Of a DNA stretch of 58,663 nt, positions 36,936-45,813 are shown piece by piece; positions within the stretch are counted from its first letter, which is position 1, and each line of letters starts with the position of its first letter. This DNA is from Duganella callida (lineage in GTDB: Bacteria; Pseudomonadota; Gammaproteobacteria; Burkholderiales; Burkholderiaceae_D), in assembly GCF_004614165.1 (NCBI RefSeq), contig NZ_SPVG01000156.1, forward strand, positions 1 to 58,663, read 5' to 3'. The position numbers were made by a program, and so were the translations under genes. Below the pieces are notes generated by a model. The model saw only the letters and a program-made list of their open reading frames with translations, made no database searches and was not told where the DNA came from.

Positions 36936-36966
36936 GTACATAATTACGTGGTATGTAATTTAGTAC
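36936..36966 (+). promoter_or_regulatory. Imperfect inverted repeat between integrase and KfrA-like genes
   Basis: GTACATAATTAC (36936-36947) and GTAATTTAGTAC (36955-36966) are inverted with 10 of 12 matching positions and a seven-base centre. TTTAGTAC also occurs as a direct repeat at 36932-36939 and 36959-36966. The site lies 18 bases upstream of the KfrA-like start in an AT-rich intergenic region, as expected for an autoregulatory operator. Confidence 0.6.
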
Positions 36967-36984
36967 GATATTAGAGGAGCGATA

Positions 36985-38037
36985 ATGGCCAGAACGGGAC
37001 TGTATAAATCGGACGTCAAAAAGGCACGGGACAGCCTGCTGGCGCAGTCACAATACCCTTCCGTTGACGCCGTTCGGGTCGCGCTCGGCAATACCGGTTC
37101 CAAGACCACCATCCACAAATATCTGAAGGAACTGGAGGAAGAGGAGGGGGCCGGTGCGCGCAAGGCCACCATCAGCGATGCGCTGCAGGATCTGGTTGAA
37201 CGTCTCGCCAGCCGCTTGCAGGAGGAGGCCGATCAGCGCGTTGCCGAAACCCTTGAAGCGCTCGCACTCAGGGAGCAGGAGTTCCTGCAGACGAAGCGGC
37301 AGTTGGAACAGGCGTTGCATGCCGCGCGTGAGTCTTCCGCCGCGCTGGAATCCCGCTTGCACGCGGAAGCCGCCGCCCACGCCCAGACCCGCGACAAACA
37401 CCAGGCGGAGACTGTCGCCCGTCACACGGCCGAACAGCAAGTGGCCGACCTGAAGGACCGCCTGGCCGAAAACGAACAACACCGCAACTCTCTGGAAGAA
37501 AAGCACATCCACGCCCGCAATGCGCTTGAACACTATCGCCAGTCGGTGAAGGACCAGCGCGACCAGGACCAGCGCCGGCATGAGCAACAGGTCCAGCAGG
37601 TGCAGGCGGAACTGCGGCAGCAGCAGCTGGCTGCGGCGGCAAAACAAGGTGAGGTCACCAAACTGAACCAGGAAGCGGCGAAGCTGCTGTCCGAGCTGGC
37701 GCACACCAAACAGTCGCTGTACGAACAGCTCACGCACGGCCGCAAGCTGGAGCAGAAAGTCGAACAGTTGCAGTCCTTGCAGGTGCATGCCAGCAACATC
37801 GAACGCCAGTTGGCGGGTAAGATGGCTGAAGTGGAACTGCTTTCCGAACAACTCGCCCAGGCAAATACCCAGCTCGAACCCGCCAGAGCGCGTGCACGCG
37901 AACTGGAAATCCTGTTGGCAGAAGCCCAGGCCAGAGCCGAGGCGCAACAGCAGATTGGCGATCAGCTGCGCGGCTATCTCGACAAATTTGCACAATTGGA
38001 GCGCGAAGATCCGCAACCACGCAAGAGGACCAAATGA
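36985..38037 (+). CDS. KfrA-like coiled-coil DNA-binding protein
   Basis: The N-terminal 65 residues form the KfrA-type DNA-binding domain (YPSVDAVRVALGNTGSKTTIHKYLKEL). Residues from about 70 to 340 are an almost unbroken, Gln/Glu-rich coiled coil. The basic tail ends PQPRKRTK. KfrA proteins are plasmid-encoded autorepressors that form scaffolds. Chromosomal relatives of unknown role occur next to tyrosine recombinases, as here. AGGAGCG at 36974-36980 gives a good ribosome-binding site. The end overlaps the methyltransferase gene by four bases. Confidence 0.85.
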   Translation: MARTGLYKSDVKKARDSLLAQSQYPSVDAVRVALGNTGSKTTIHKYLKELEEEEGAGARKATISDALQDLVERLASRLQEEADQRVAETLEALALREQEFLQTKRQLEQALHAARESSAALESRLHAEAAAHAQTRDKHQAETVARHTAEQQVADLKDRLAENEQHRNSLEEKHIHARNALEHYRQSVKDQRDQDQRRHEQQVQQVQAELRQQQLAAAAKQGEVTKLNQEAAKLLSELAHTKQSLYEQLTHGRKLEQKVEQLQSLQVHASNIERQLAGKMAEVELLSEQLAQANTQLEPARARARELEILLAEAQARAEAQQQIGDQLRGYLDKFAQLEREDPQPRKRTK

Positions 38038-38789
38038 GCCAAAAGAACTGGTTTGACCAGGGTGGCAGCGCATATGCGCGCTTCCGGCCCGAATATCCGC
38101 CCGAGCTGGCGGCGTACCTCGCCTCTGTCGCGCCCGACGCGCAACTGGCCGCCGACGTCGGCTGCGGCAACGGCCAATTGACCCGCTTGCTGGCGCCGCA
38201 TTTCGACCAGGTGATCGGCCTCGATCCCAGTGCCGACCAGATCGCCAATGCCGCACCGGATCAACGCATCGATTATCGCTGCGCGCCGGCCGAGCAATTG
38301 CCACTGGACGATCATGGCGTCAGCCTGATCACGGTCGCGCAGGCGGCGCACTGGTTCGACCTGCCGGCGTTTTATCGCGAGGCCCGTCGGATCGCCAAGT
38401 CCGGCGCCGTACTGGCCTTGATCAGTTATGGCGTGCTGAGGCCGGAACCCGTGCTGCGGCCCCGTTTCCAGCAATTTTACGATGACGAAATCGGCCCATA
38501 CTGGCCGCCCGAGCGCAGGCTGGTCGACAGCGGCTACGCCACCATCGACTTTCCGTTTGACGAATTTCAGGCGCCGGCGTTCGAGATCCGCGCGGAATGG
38601 GACTTGCCGCAATTCCTGGGCTACATCCAGACCTGGTCGGCTTTCCGCAGCGCGCGCGAAGCCGGCAAGCAGGCGTTGCTGATGACATTCGCGAACGACG
38701 CGGCGCGGCTTTGGGGCTTACCGGAGACCCGGCGAGCCTTTTCCTGGCCGATCAACATGCGCATCGGCCGTCTGATTACACCGGCTTAG
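38034..38789 (+). CDS. Class I SAM-dependent methyltransferase
   Basis: The 251 residues contain the SAM-binding motif AADVGCGNGQLTRLLA, the acidic loop VIGLDPSADQI, and a motif IV-like ISLITVAQAAHWFD stretch, matching small-molecule methyltransferases of the UbiE/trans-aconitate type. The start overlaps the KfrA-like gene, so the two are probably cotranscribed, though a functional link is unclear. Its end overlaps the convergent PEP-CTERM gene by 14 bases. Substrate is unknown. Confidence 0.85.
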   Translation: MSQKNWFDQGGSAYARFRPEYPPELAAYLASVAPDAQLAADVGCGNGQLTRLLAPHFDQVIGLDPSADQIANAAPDQRIDYRCAPAEQLPLDDHGVSLITVAQAAHWFDLPAFYREARRIAKSGAVLALISYGVLRPEPVLRPRFQQFYDDEIGPYWPPERRLVDSGYATIDFPFDEFQAPAFEIRAEWDLPQFLGYIQTWSAFRSAREAGKQALLMTFANDAARLWGLPETRRAFSWPINMRIGRLITPA

Positions 38790-39402
38790 TCCTGGAGCGG
38801 CGGCGCGCGACCAGACCGAGAAGGCCCAGACCGGCGCCCAGCATGGCATATGTTTCCGGTTCCGGCACGGAGGCGACCTGGATGTTGACATCGGGCGCGA
38901 AGTCGGCCAGCCGTCCGGTGCCGGCCACGCGGCTGTCGATCGACCAGACCGTCCAGGTGTAATCCTTGAACGCCAGACCGGTGGAGGAGGGCAGCAGCGC
39001 GGCGGACACGGTGGCGGTGATATCTTTGCCGGAGATGTGGGCGGCAACCGCATTGCTGCCGATACTGCCGGTGCCGTCCGAGCGCAGTATCACGGTCGAG
39101 TTGAACACCACGCCCGGCAGCCCGATCGCGGAGAACGGCCGGTTGGTGGCGCCGCCCACATCCAGCCCGAAGACATAGGCCGCGCCGGGCACGCCGGCAA
39201 TGTCGCCGGCCGCGGAGGTGCTGAACACGAATTCATTGGTGGCGGCGTTGTAGCTGACATCGGCCGACAGCACGTCGAAGGCGGCATTGGTGCTGCCGGT
39301 GTAGACCGGGAGGAAGTCGTTGGCGGGATCGGTAACGGCGTAGGCATTGGCTGCGGCGGCGATGCCGGCAACGGCGATGGCCTTCAGTAGGATTTTTTTC
39401 AT
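38776..39402 (-). CDS. PEP-CTERM sorting domain protein
   Basis: A 208-residue exported protein with signal peptide (MKKILLKAIAVAGIAAAANAYA) and a C-terminal sorting tag: VPEPETYAMLGAG, a hydrophobic helix and the basic RRRSR tail. Such proteins are processed by an exosortase and linked to exopolysaccharide or biofilm. The middle is beta-rich with no recognised domain. ATG 39402 is the only start that gives a signal peptide; longer in-frame readings run into the neighbouring gene. No exosortase is in the window. Confidence 0.9.
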   Translation of the reverse strand: MKKILLKAIAVAGIAAAANAYAVTDPANDFLPVYTGSTNAAFDVLSADVSYNAATNEFVFSTSAAGDIAGVPGAAYVFGLDVGGATNRPFSAIGLPGVVFNSTVILRSDGTGSIGSNAVAAHISGKDITATVSAALLPSSTGLAFKDYTWTVWSIDSRVAGTGRLADFAPDVNIQVASVPEPETYAMLGAGLGLLGLVARRRSRTKPV

Positions 39403-39543
39403 GTCATTGTCTCGGTTAGTTGATGGAAAGCGGGCCTGCGCCACGCGAACCGTATATTCCTGACAATGCAAAAAAGGTTCATGATCCGGAGTATGATGCG
39501 GGCAGCCGCCCTCCGATGCGGCGCCAACCTGAGGAGATATTGA

Positions 39544-40275
39544 ATGAAACAGCAATTCGCCCAAATCATGCTCGCACTGGCGGGTGTTACGGCATTCGGT
39601 GCGGCGGCCTACGCCGCGGACAACGCCGCCCAGTACCAGGCCGCCATCGCCAATCCGGCCCGCACCGATGCCGATCGCAAGGACGACGCCAAACGCAAGC
39701 CGGCCGAATTCCTGGCGTTCGCCCAGGTCAGGCCGGGCATGAAGGTGCTGGATGTGGCCACTGGCGGCGGCGCGACCGCCGAATTGCTGGCCCTTGCGGT
39801 CAGCCCCGGCGGCGAAGTCTGGGCGCAAAGCGCCAAACCATCGGAGAATCTGGACAAGCGTCTGGCCGCCCATCCACAAGCCAATCTGCATCCGGTGGTG
39901 GCGCCTTTCGAGAATCCCGCTCCGGCCGGGGCCGGGCCGTTCGACCTGATCACGCTGATCATGAACTATCACGACCTGGTCAACGCCGGCGTCGACCGCG
40001 CCGCCATGAACAAAAGCCTGTACAACGCGCTGAAGCCGGGCGGGCATTTCGTCGTAATCGACAACGCCGCCAAGGATGGCAGCGGCTTGAGCGACACCAA
40101 GACCTTGCACCGCATCGATCAGGCCACGCTGGTGGCGGAAGTGACCAAGGCCGGGTTCGTGGTCGACACCACCAGCGACTATCTGCACGTGAAGGATGAT
40201 CCGCGCGAGCTGCCGTTCTTCAAAATGGACGGCCGCCCCGATGACAAGTTCGTGGTGCGCTTTGTGAAAAAATAA
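39544..40275 (+). CDS. Exported methyltransferase-fold protein
   Basis: The 243 residues open with a signal peptide (MKQQFAQIMLALAGVTAFGAAAYA) followed by a class I methyltransferase fold: VLDVATGGGATAELLAL, the LITLIMNYHDL region, and NALKPGGHFVVID. A good AGGAG site precedes the ATG. Periplasmic proteins of this family are common in Gram-negatives, but SAM is not known to reach the periplasm, so enzymatic action there is uncertain. Confidence 0.85.
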   Translation: MKQQFAQIMLALAGVTAFGAAAYAADNAAQYQAAIANPARTDADRKDDAKRKPAEFLAFAQVRPGMKVLDVATGGGATAELLALAVSPGGEVWAQSAKPSENLDKRLAAHPQANLHPVVAPFENPAPAGAGPFDLITLIMNYHDLVNAGVDRAAMNKSLYNALKPGGHFVVIDNAAKDGSGLSDTKTLHRIDQATLVAEVTKAGFVVDTTSDYLHVKDDPRELPFFKMDGRPDDKFVVRFVKK

Positions 40276-40298
40276 GCCGCTCGTGCGACCGCCTCCGG

Positions 40299-40877
40299 TC
40301 AATCGTCATGGCCGCGCTTGCGGCCGGTGATCATCGCCCGCACCAGGTTCTCGTGATGCAGCCAGCTCGAGATGAGGACGCTGACCACGTGCAGTATCAC
40401 CAACCCCAGCATCAGATTGGCCAGCGACTCGTGGACCTCCTCCATCCAGTCGCCGGCACGCTCGGTGTACAGCAGCCATCCGGTGACCGCGAGGGCGATA
40501 GTGAGCAGCAACATCAGCAGGATGGCCAGGCCGCCGGCCGGATTATGGCCCGTGTAGTGGAGCGGTCGGCCAGCCGCCAGCGAGCGCAGGTAGGCAATAA
40601 TCGCTCCTGGTCCGCGCACGAAACTGGAAAATCGCGCATAACGGCTGCCGAAACATCCCCACAGCAGGCGGAAACCCACCAGCGCCGCCATGCTGTATCC
40701 GAAAATCACATGGACCAGCCGCCAGTCCTCCATCTCGGCGGTGAGATAGGCGCCGGTGAAACTGATCACCATCAGCCAATGGAACAGGCGGACGGGCAGG
40801 TCCCACACCTGAATCAGGTGCGGCTGGCGGGCAGAGATCGCGTCGGTGCCGGACGCGGCGTCATTATCTTTCATCAT
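40299..40877 (-). CDS. Cytochrome b561-type membrane protein
   Basis: Four membrane helices occur in 192 residues, with histidines positioned as heme ligands: LFHWLMVISF, LVHVIFGYSMAALVGFRLLWG, and a C-terminal EVHESLANLMLGLVILHVVSVL. This is the cytochrome b561/Ni-Fe hydrogenase b-subunit fold. It transfers electrons between quinones and a partner cytochrome that is not evident nearby. It is convergent with the exported methyltransferase and divergent from lacI. Confidence 0.88.
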   Translation of the reverse strand: MMKDNDAASGTDAISARQPHLIQVWDLPVRLFHWLMVISFTGAYLTAEMEDWRLVHVIFGYSMAALVGFRLLWGCFGSRYARFSSFVRGPGAIIAYLRSLAAGRPLHYTGHNPAGGLAILLMLLLTIALAVTGWLLYTERAGDWMEEVHESLANLMLGLVILHVVSVLISSWLHHENLVRAMITGRKRGHDD

Positions 40878-40984
40878 CGGCTCCCGGCGATGCGCAAGCG
40901 CTTGAAAGGCGCCAGTATGCGTTCTTCAACCAGCACTTTCCATGCGCTGGATCAAACGTCGGCGACAACGCGAGGGAAGGTATA

Positions 40985-41992
40985 ATGACAGCCATGAACG
41001 ACGCCCTGAAACCTGTACCGGAACCGACGTTGTCCGACGTCGCCGCGTTGGCGGGTGTGTCGCGGGCGATTGCCTCGCGCGCCTTGTCGGCGCAGCCGAG
41101 GCCGGTGTCCGCGGACAAGCGCGAACGGGTGCTGCGCGCGGCCGAGACCTTGGGCTTCCGCCCCAATCCGCTTGCGCGCGGGCTCGCCAGCAAGACCGTG
41201 AACCTGGTCGCCATCCTCGTCAACCACATCCACGACCTGTCCGACCTCGACCTGTTCGACCTGCTGCTGGCGGAAATCCAGGCGATCGGCAAACAGGTGA
41301 TCTTCATCCGTGTCGGTGACGGCGAACATGCGGAAACGCTGCTGCGCGACAGCGTCGCCTATCACGTCGATGCGGCGCTGGTATTTTCCGATTTTGCCGA
41401 CGCGGCCACCGTGCGCCGCATGTTCCGCAACAATGCGGTGCTGATGCTGAACGGCCATCAGGACGCCTGCGCGCCGTCGGTGACGATGGACGAAGATCAG
41501 GGTATCCGCGCAGCGGTGGCCGACGCGGCGGCCAAGGGCGTGCGCAGCGCGCTGCTGCTGACGGGACGCACCATGTCGCTGGTCGAGCAGGCCCGCATCG
41601 GCTACTACCGCGCGGCGCTGGCGCGGCACGGCATCGCGCTGCTGGGGGAGCTGGCCGGCGATTATTCCTACGCCAGCGGACGCGCGCTGGCGCGGCAGAT
41701 CGATGTCGACGCCACCGGCGCCGTATTCTGCACCTCCGACGCCATGGCGATGGGCGTACTGGACGCGCACCGCCAGCATTTTCCGCAGCACCGGCCGCAG
41801 CGCTTCCGGCTGTACGGCTTCGACAACATCTCGCTGACGCAGTTCGATGCCTATCCGATTTCGTCGATCGGCGCCGACAGGCGGGATTACGTGGCGCAGA
41901 TCGTGCGGATTCTGAGCGACCCGGCGCACTTGGTGCAGGGCTGCGGCCAGGTGCTGGTGGCGACGCGTTTCGTCCCGCGCCTTACTGGCTGA
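40985..41992 (+). CDS. LacI-family transcriptional regulator
   Basis: Helix-turn-helix at residues 15-34 (TLSDVAALAGVSRAIASRAL), then a hinge and a periplasmic-binding-like effector domain with TSDAMAMGVLDA and YGFDNISLTQF. The 335 residues are normal length. It is convergent with, and overlaps by 11 bases, the last gene of an amino-acid-type ABC operon that carries a LacI-type palindrome at its head (45798-45813). It is therefore the probable regulator of that operon. The effector is unknown. Confidence 0.92.
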   Translation: MTAMNDALKPVPEPTLSDVAALAGVSRAIASRALSAQPRPVSADKRERVLRAAETLGFRPNPLARGLASKTVNLVAILVNHIHDLSDLDLFDLLLAEIQAIGKQVIFIRVGDGEHAETLLRDSVAYHVDAALVFSDFADAATVRRMFRNNAVLMLNGHQDACAPSVTMDEDQGIRAAVADAAAKGVRSALLLTGRTMSLVEQARIGYYRAALARHGIALLGELAGDYSYASGRALARQIDVDATGAVFCTSDAMAMGVLDAHRQHFPQHRPQRFRLYGFDNISLTQFDAYPISSIGADRRDYVAQIVRILSDPAHLVQGCGQVLVATRFVPRLTG

Positions 41993-42776
41993 GTGGCGTG
42001 AGTGGTGGCGGCACCGCCTTGCTGCCCCACCATTTCCGGTAATTTGCCGCGTAGGCGCCGGACTGGATGTAGTCCGAGACGAATCCGTTCACGAATTTCA
42101 ACAGCGCCGGATCGCCCTTGGCCATCGCGATGCCGATCGGCGTATTGCCGTACATCGCGGGCAAAGTCTCCAGTTGATCGTTCTTGCTGGCCAGGTAATC
42201 GAGCAGCGACGAATCCTCGATGCCGGCGTCCGCGCGCTTCTGCTGCAACAGCAGGACGCCGTCCGGCGCGAAGTTGTCGGTGTAGATGAACACCGCCTGC
42301 GGCGCCGACTGCCGCAGGAAGGTATCCGCCGTGGTGCCGCGGCCGACCACCACGCGCTTGCCGTTCAGGTCCGCCAGCGTTTTTACGTGCGCGCTCTTTT
42401 GCGCGATGACCCGCAGGCCTGCCTGATTGTAGGGGATGGAAAAGTCCACCACGCGCGAGCGTTGCGGCGTGATCGAAACATTGGCCACCACCAGATCGAG
42501 CTGCTTCGACATCAGCATGGAGATGCGCGCGTCGCTGGAGACATCGGAAAAGCGCACCGGCACGCCCAGTTTCGCCGCCAGCTGCGTGGCGACATCCACG
42601 TCGTAGCCAACCGGCTGATTGCTGGCGTTGCGGAAGCCCACCGGCTCGCCGCCCAGCGAAACGCCGATGCGCACATAGCCGCGCGCCTTGATTTCCTCGA
42701 TGCGGCCGGCCAGCGCGGACGCCGCAGCCAGCATCAGTACCGCACCGGCGGCGTAGCGTTTCAGTCGATGCTGCAT
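41982..42776 (-). CDS. ABC transporter substrate-binding protein (polar amino acid type)
   Basis: The 264-residue product has a signal peptide (MQHRLKRYAAGAVLMLAAASALA) and a type 3 solute-binding fold: RGYVRIGVSLGGEPVGFRN, YDVDVATQLAAKLGV, LVVANVSITPQRSRVVDFSIPY. ATG 42776 follows AAGGACAG. It is the last gene of the minus-strand ABC operon. Its substrate may be an amino acid or, given the neighbouring hydrolase, a glycoasparagine. Confidence 0.92.
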   Translation of the reverse strand: MQHRLKRYAAGAVLMLAAASALAGRIEEIKARGYVRIGVSLGGEPVGFRNASNQPVGYDVDVATQLAAKLGVPVRFSDVSSDARISMLMSKQLDLVVANVSITPQRSRVVDFSIPYNQAGLRVIAQKSAHVKTLADLNGKRVVVGRGTTADTFLRQSAPQAVFIYTDNFAPDGVLLLQQKRADAGIEDSSLLDYLASKNDQLETLPAMYGNTPIGIAMAKGDPALLKFVNGFVSDYIQSGAYAANYRKWWGSKAVPPPLTPLSQ

Positions 42777-42787
42777 GATCTGTCCTT

Positions 42788-43714
42788 TCAAGGTTGAATG
42801 GCGGTGGCGACGCGCAGTTCCGGCGCGGCCATGCGCTCGTCCCAGTACCAGTAGCGTATCTCATCGTCGCAGCGGTAGTTCACTACCTGGTGGTTGCCCT
42901 TCGCGTCCATGGCGTGGATTACCACACCGGCCAGGAAGCCGGTCTTCAGCTCGGACAGTTCCTGCACCGCCAGCTCAACGGCATCCGCCAGCGAATGGCC
43001 CAGCCGCAGCGCCAGCACGATGCTGCGCGAAGTTCCGCAGCGCATGGTCATCTCGCCGGTGTGGGTGCAGGCGGCGGCGCCGTAGCGGCTGTCGGCGTAG
43101 AAGCCGGCGCCGGGAATCGGCGAGTCGCCCAGCCGGCCAGGATACTTCCAGGCCCAGCCCGAGGTCGAGGTGACGACGCCCAGGTTGTCGCCGCCGTCGC
43201 GGCCCAGGAACACGGTGGTGTCGCGCACGCGTTCGGGATCGGTGATGGCGTTGCTGAGCGGGGCCAGCGCGATGTCGGGGAAGGCGGCCAGTTGTTCCGG
43301 CGACATCTCCTTCTGCAACCGCTCCCACCAGACACGCTTGCTGTCCGGGTGGAGCACCTCGTCCAGCGCGAAACCACGTTCGCTGGCGAAGCGACGGGCG
43401 CCGGCGCCGGTCAGCATCACATGCGGCAGATGCTTCATCACCTCGTGCGCCAGCGCGGACACGGGCAGGGTGGCCGGCACCGCGCCGACCGCGCCAACGT
43501 CGCGCGTGGTGCCATCCATGACGCCGGCGTCGAACTCCATTTCGCCCAGCATGTTCGGCCAGCCGCCGTAGCCGACGCTGCGCACCTTGGCTTCGCGTTC
43601 GACCCTGGCGATGCCGCTGACCATGGCGTCGATGCCGGCGCCGCCCTGTTTCAGCAGGTCCACCGTGGTGTCAAAGCCGGGCCATGCCTCGGCGTTCGCA
43701 AGCAGCATTTTCAT
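42788..43714 (-). CDS. N4-(beta-N-acetylglucosaminyl)-L-asparaginase family Ntn-hydrolase
   Basis: The 308 residues belong to the type 2 asparaginase/glycosylasparaginase family. Alignment by eye puts the nucleophile at T166 in RVRDTTVFLG, 16 residues before TSTSGWAWKYPG, then GDSPIPGAGFYAD and a GAAACTHTGE segment, as in human aspartylglucosaminidase. The enzyme is made as one chain and cleaves itself before that threonine. No signal peptide is visible, so a glycoasparagine would be imported first and cleaved inside. It overlaps the ATPase gene by four bases. Confidence 0.88.
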   Translation of the reverse strand: MKMLLANAEAWPGFDTTVDLLKQGGAGIDAMVSGIARVEREAKVRSVGYGGWPNMLGEMEFDAGVMDGTTRDVGAVGAVPATLPVSALAHEVMKHLPHVMLTGAGARRFASERGFALDEVLHPDSKRVWWERLQKEMSPEQLAAFPDIALAPLSNAITDPERVRDTTVFLGRDGGDNLGVVTSTSGWAWKYPGRLGDSPIPGAGFYADSRYGAAACTHTGEMTMRCGTSRSIVLALRLGHSLADAVELAVQELSELKTGFLAGVVIHAMDAKGNHQVVNYRCDDEIRYWYWDERMAAPELRVATAIQP

Positions 43715-44445
43715 GATTTACTGATCTTTGTGAGGAATTGGGCAATGCGCGGCTGCGCCAGGCCGCCGTCGGCCGCGAAGAACCGTGCGGTCGGCAGATC
43801 GGCCAGCAGCCGGCCTTGATCGAGGAAGACGACGCGATTGGAGATCTGCCGCGCGAACTCTATTTCGTGGGTGACGAACAGCATGGTGGTGCCTTCCGCC
43901 GCCAGCTTGGCGAGGATGGCCAGCACCTCGGCCGTCATTTCGGGATCGAGCGCGCTGGTGACTTCGTCCAGCAGCAGATAGCGCGGCTTCATCGCCAGCG
44001 CCCGGCAGATGCCCACGCGCTGACGCTGGCCACCCGAGAGCTGGGCGGGATAGGCGTCCGCGCGCGCGGCCAGTCCCACGGAGGCGAGCAGCGCGTGTGC
44101 TTCTTCCTCGGCCTGACGACGCGGCACCTTCAACACTTCGACCGGCGCCAGCGTGATGTTCTGCAGCGCCGTCATGTGCGGATACAGATTAAACAGCTGG
44201 AACACGGTGCCCGAGCAGCGGCGTGCCAGTTGCAGCTGCTTCGGATCGTCGACGCGGTGGCCATCGACGGAAATCGTGCCGGCATCGAGCTTTTCCAGGC
44301 CGTTGATGCAACGGATCAGCGTCGATTTGCCGGAGCCGCTGGCGCCGAGGATGGACACCACTTCCCCCGGCGCGATGCGCAGGTCCACGCCATCGAGCAC
44401 CGTGTTGGCGCCGAAGCGTTTGACCGCGCCTTCGATCAATATCAT
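43711..44445 (-). CDS. Amino-acid-type ABC transporter ATP-binding protein
   Basis: The 244 residues have Walker A GASGSGKST, Q-loop, signature LSGGQRQRVGICRAL, Walker B YLLLDEVTSALD and the H-switch VTHEIEFA, as in GlnQ-type ATPases. It is preceded by the two permease genes and followed by the hydrolase and binding protein, all on one strand with overlaps or short gaps. Confidence 0.94.
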   Translation of the reverse strand: MILIEGAVKRFGANTVLDGVDLRIAPGEVVSILGASGSGKSTLIRCINGLEKLDAGTISVDGHRVDDPKQLQLARRCSGTVFQLFNLYPHMTALQNITLAPVEVLKVPRRQAEEEAHALLASVGLAARADAYPAQLSGGQRQRVGICRALAMKPRYLLLDEVTSALDPEMTAEVLAILAKLAAEGTTMLFVTHEIEFARQISNRVVFLDQGRLLADLPTARFFAADGGLAQPRIAQFLTKISKS

Positions 44446-44446
44446 G

Positions 44447-45118
44447 CTACAAACCCTTCCATTGACTGTGCGCGCGCAGGCGCGTTTCCATGCGGGCGCA
44501 GGCCCTGGCGATCAGCCGGGCCATCAGGTAATACAAAACGCCGATCACCGTCCAGACGATAAAGGGCTTGAGCGTGCGCAGGTTGAGGATTGCGCCGGCC
44601 TTGGTCAGGTCGATCACGCCGATCACCGAAATCAGCGACGTCACCTGCAGCTGGTTGACCAGCAGCCCGGCCAGCGGACCGAGACCGAAAGCCGCCGCTT
44701 GAGGCGCGACGACGCGGCGCAGCGTTTGCCAGCGGCTCAAACCGAACACGCGCGCTGTTTCCAGCTGCTCGCGTCCCACCGATTCGATGGCGGCGACCGC
44801 GATCACGTAGATGAACGCCGCCGTGTTGGCCGACAACGTGATGAGCGCCGCCTTCACCGGCGTCAGATCGGTTTCCAGCAGCACCGGCAGGCCAAAAAAC
44901 ACCAGGAACAACTGCACTAGCACCGGAGAATTCTTCAGCAGCTCGGCCAGAAAGGCGATCAATGGCGCCAGCAGCGGCACGCGATAATAGCGCAGCAGCG
45001 CCCAGGCCAGGCCGGTCAGCAAGCCGATGGCGGTGGTGGCGGCGAACAGCGCGGCCGACACGCCCAGTCCCTGCAGCAGCAACAGCAGATCTTGTACGGT
45101 GAAATCGGTATAGCGCAT
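44447..45118 (-). CDS. Amino-acid ABC transporter permease
   Basis: A 223-residue HisM/GlnP-type permease with about five membrane helices. The cytoplasmic EAA loop reads ETARVFGLSRWQTLRRVVAPQA, with the conserved spacing, and NQLQVTSLISVIGVIDL follows. It overlaps the other permease gene by one base. The two permeases probably form a heterodimer. Confidence 0.93.
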   Translation of the reverse strand: MRYTDFTVQDLLLLLQGLGVSAALFAATTAIGLLTGLAWALLRYYRVPLLAPLIAFLAELLKNSPVLVQLFLVFFGLPVLLETDLTPVKAALITLSANTAAFIYVIAVAAIESVGREQLETARVFGLSRWQTLRRVVAPQAAAFGLGPLAGLLVNQLQVTSLISVIGVIDLTKAGAILNLRTLKPFIVWTVIGVLYYLMARLIARACARMETRLRAHSQWKGL

Positions 45119-45777
45119 CAGCCCAGATCCCGGTTCAAGTGGCGGTGCAAGGCGCCGGCAGACAGCGACACCAGCCAGGTCATGGCGGCATACAGCAGCA
45201 GGAGGAGGGCATAGACCTCGAACGGCTGGAAGGTATCGGCGGCGACGATCTTGGCACTGCCGGTCAACTCATTCAGCGTGATCGCCGACAGGATAGACGA
45301 CGTCAGTATCAGATTGACGAACACCGCGCCCAGCGGCCGCACGGCGCTGCGCAGTGCGATCGGCAGCAAGATGCGGCGGTAGATCGTGAGTCGCGACAGG
45401 CCGCTGACCTGCGCCGCCTCCAGCACGCCCGGATCGACCGCCAGAATGCCGGCCCGGATCACATCCGAGACGAAGGCGCCGCCGGCCAGCGACAAAGCCA
45501 GCACGCCGGTAGCGAAGGCGCTGAGCTCTACGCCGATTTCGGGCAGACCGTAAAACAGGAAGAACAACTGAACGATGAAAGGAATATTGCGGAAGACGTC
45601 CGCATAGATATCGGCCGCACGGCGCGCCAGCTGCGACGCGCCGGTACGCATCAACGCCGCCGCAGTGCCCAGCGCCAGACCGCCGGCCAACGCCAGCGCG
45701 CAGGCGAGGGCGGTCAGCCGCGCACCGGCTGCCAGATCGCCAAGATAAGGTTCAAGCGTGGTCGGGTCGAACGTCAA
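45118..45777 (-). CDS. Amino-acid ABC transporter permease, first gene of operon
   Basis: A HisQ-type permease with the EAA loop EAAQVSGLSRLTIYRRILLPIA. I place the start at the TTG at 45777, giving 219 residues, because GGGAG lies nine bases upstream and MTFDPTTLEPYLGD begins just ahead of the first membrane helix. A longer reading from 45855 would place the LacI-type palindrome (45798-45813) inside the coding region and adds a non-membrane tail. A non-ATG start is an inference. Confidence 0.85.
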   Translation of the reverse strand: MTFDPTTLEPYLGDLAAGARLTALACALALAGGLALGTAAALMRTGASQLARRAADIYADVFRNIPFIVQLFFLFYGLPEIGVELSAFATGVLALSLAGGAFVSDVIRAGILAVDPGVLEAAQVSGLSRLTIYRRILLPIALRSAVRPLGAVFVNLILTSSILSAITLNELTGSAKIVAADTFQPFEVYALLLLLYAAMTWLVSLSAGALHRHLNRDLG

Positions 45778-45797
45778 ACAAAGGGCTCCCGCTAAAA

Positions 45798-45813
45798 GTG
45801 AAACCGGTTTCAC
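45798..45813 (-). promoter_or_regulatory. Perfect 16-bp LacI-type palindrome
   Basis: GTGAAACCGGTTTCAC is an exact palindrome with the central CG typical of LacI-family operators. It lies 21 bases upstream of the first permease start and is the only such site I saw in the region. The LacI-type gene at 40985-41992 is the likely ligand. Confidence 0.8.

Noticed and set aside
39403-39460. Sigma54-type promoter ahead of the PEP-CTERM gene
   Set aside because: A TGGCGC motif is present on the minus strand but the GG-N10-GC spacing does not fit.
40895-40904. Palindrome CAAGCGCTTG upstream of the LacI gene
   Set aside because: Ten bases of GC-rich palindrome are expected by chance and the motif is not repeated in front of the ABC operon.
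42788-43714. Apparent loss of the catalytic HDT-G motif in the glycosylasparaginase-type protein
   Set aside because: On closer alignment the nucleophile segment is RD-T166-TVFLG, with the same 16-residue distance to TSTSG as in the human enzyme, so the active site is probably intact.
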